DNA of 6,303 bases from an uncultured Coleofasciculus sp. (lineage in GTDB: Bacteria > Cyanobacteriota > Cyanobacteriia > Cyanobacteriales > Coleofasciculaceae): the NCBI GenBank assembly GCA_902805485.1, contig CADCTM010000125.1, positions 1 through 6,303 on the forward strand, read 5' to 3'. The position numbers and the translations under genes were made by a program. The notes below the pieces were generated by a model. That model saw nothing but the letters and a program-made list of their open reading frames with translations. It was not told the DNA's origin and searched no databases. This document shows positions 5,760 through 6,303 of this stretch, in pieces. Position 1 is the stretch's first letter. Every line of letters begins with the position of its first letter.

Positions 5760-6303
5760 TTATTTCTTATCTTCTGGGACAACCTTTGAGGCGACGAATG
5801 CGACCATTCTATCTAGGAAGAGACCAACTAAACCGACGTAAGTCAAGGCGAGAATAATTTCACTGAGTCTTGAACTGTTGTAAGCGTCCCAGATGAAGAA
5901 GCCGATCCCAACACCACCGACTAACATTTCTGCCGCAACAATTGCCAGCCAAGATAAACCGATCCCGATTCGTAAACCTGTGAAGATATAAGGAACTGCG
6001 GAGGGAAATAGAACTTTAAAGAAGTACTTTTGGCGAGACAGGCGTAATACGCGGGCAACGTTTTTGTAATCTTGGGGAATTTGTTGAACGCCAACCGTCG
6101 TATTAATAATAATTGGCCAAATTGCTGTAATGAAGATTACAAAAATTGCGGAAGGGTTAGATTGTTTTAGTGCTGCTAAGGCGATCGGTAGCCATGCTAG
6201 GGGTGGAATTGTACGTAATACCTGAAAAATTGGGTCTAGCGCATCGTACATGAATTGATTGCTACCAACCAAAATCCCTAAAGCAATTCCAACAATTGCA
6301 GCA
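5760..6303 (-). CDS. nrtB: Nitrate ABC transporter permease NrtB (5' end cut off)
   Basis: NrtB is the inner-membrane channel subunit of the nitrate/nitrite importer; as a dimer it contacts the NrtC and NrtD ATPases. The visible 180 residues run from the window edge (frame beginning with GCT at 6302-6300) to TAA at 5762-5760. The family is about 275-280 residues, so roughly the first 95-100 are outside. The visible part starts in a helix, AAIVGIALGILVG, followed by FQVLRTIPPLAWLPIA (27-41), a helix around 52-70, the coupling (EAA-type) loop at about 80-110 with ARVLRLS and VLFPSAVPYIFTGLR, and two further hydrophobic segments near 112-136 and 147-166. The TTG at 6272 is an internal Leu codon and not the start. 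The C-terminus, VVPEDKK, is polar and cytoplasmic. The gene precedes nrtC by 86 bp; nrtA is expected just upstream, outside the window. Confidence 0.95.
   Translation of the reverse strand, partial: AAIVGIALGILVGSNQFMYDALDPIFQVLRTIPPLAWLPIALAALKQSNPSAIFVIFITAIWPIIINTTVGVQQIPQDYKNVARVLRLSRQKYFFKVLFPSAVPYIFTGLRIGIGLSWLAIVAAEMLVGGVGIGFFIWDAYNSSRLSEIILALTYVGLVGLFLDRMVAFVASKVVPEDKK

Noticed and set aside
5760..6272. TTG at 6272 as the start of nrtB
   Set aside because: The same frame continues upstream to the window edge with typical NrtB membrane sequence, so this is an internal Leu codon.

Overview
The window is part of a cyanobacterial nitrate-assimilation operon, transcribed entirely on the minus strand. 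In the direction of transcription (high to low coordinates) the order is nrtB (5' end cut by the window edge), nrtC, nrtD, a decayed fragment of an NrtP/NarK-type permease, and narB (3' end cut by the window edge). The organism is a cyanobacterium. NrtC has the NrtA-like C-terminal domain typical of cyanobacterial nitrate transporters. NarB is the compact ferredoxin-type nitrate reductase. The HIP1 octamer GCGATCGC occurs nine times in 6.3 kb, and the spacers carry degenerate 7-bp tandem repeats of the kind common in filamentous cyanobacteria. The exact genus cannot be read from the sequence.

Layout. 6303-5760: nrtB, inner-membrane permease, at least 180 residues seen. 5759-5674: short spacer made largely of heptamer repeats. 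5673-3670: nrtC, ATPase fused to a substrate-binding-protein-like regulatory domain. 3669-3532: spacer with a heptamer triplet and a 10-bp inverted repeat. 3531-2674: nrtD, second ATPase. 2673-2145: an unusually long 529-bp gap. It holds a degenerate heptamer array, a 71-bp imperfect inverted repeat, about 300 bp of nrtP remnant, and a short narB leader with a near-palindromic dyad. 2144-1: narB, lacking only its extreme C-terminus.

Together NrtB, NrtC and NrtD (with NrtA, expected just beyond the high-coordinate edge) form a high-affinity nitrate/nitrite ABC importer. NarB reduces the imported nitrate to nitrite, which nitrite reductase (NirA, not in the window) takes to ammonium.

The main discovery is the gap between nrtD and narB. 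It preserves the C-terminal part of a major-facilitator nitrate permease (NNP family, NrtP) with a 5' truncation, an internal frameshifting deletion and substitutions at conserved positions. NrtP normally does the same job as NrtABCD and in other cyanobacteria sits next to narB. The locus therefore seems to record a swap or redundancy between two unrelated nitrate transporters. No CRISPR array, tRNA, rRNA, intact mobile element or convincing Rho-independent terminator was seen.
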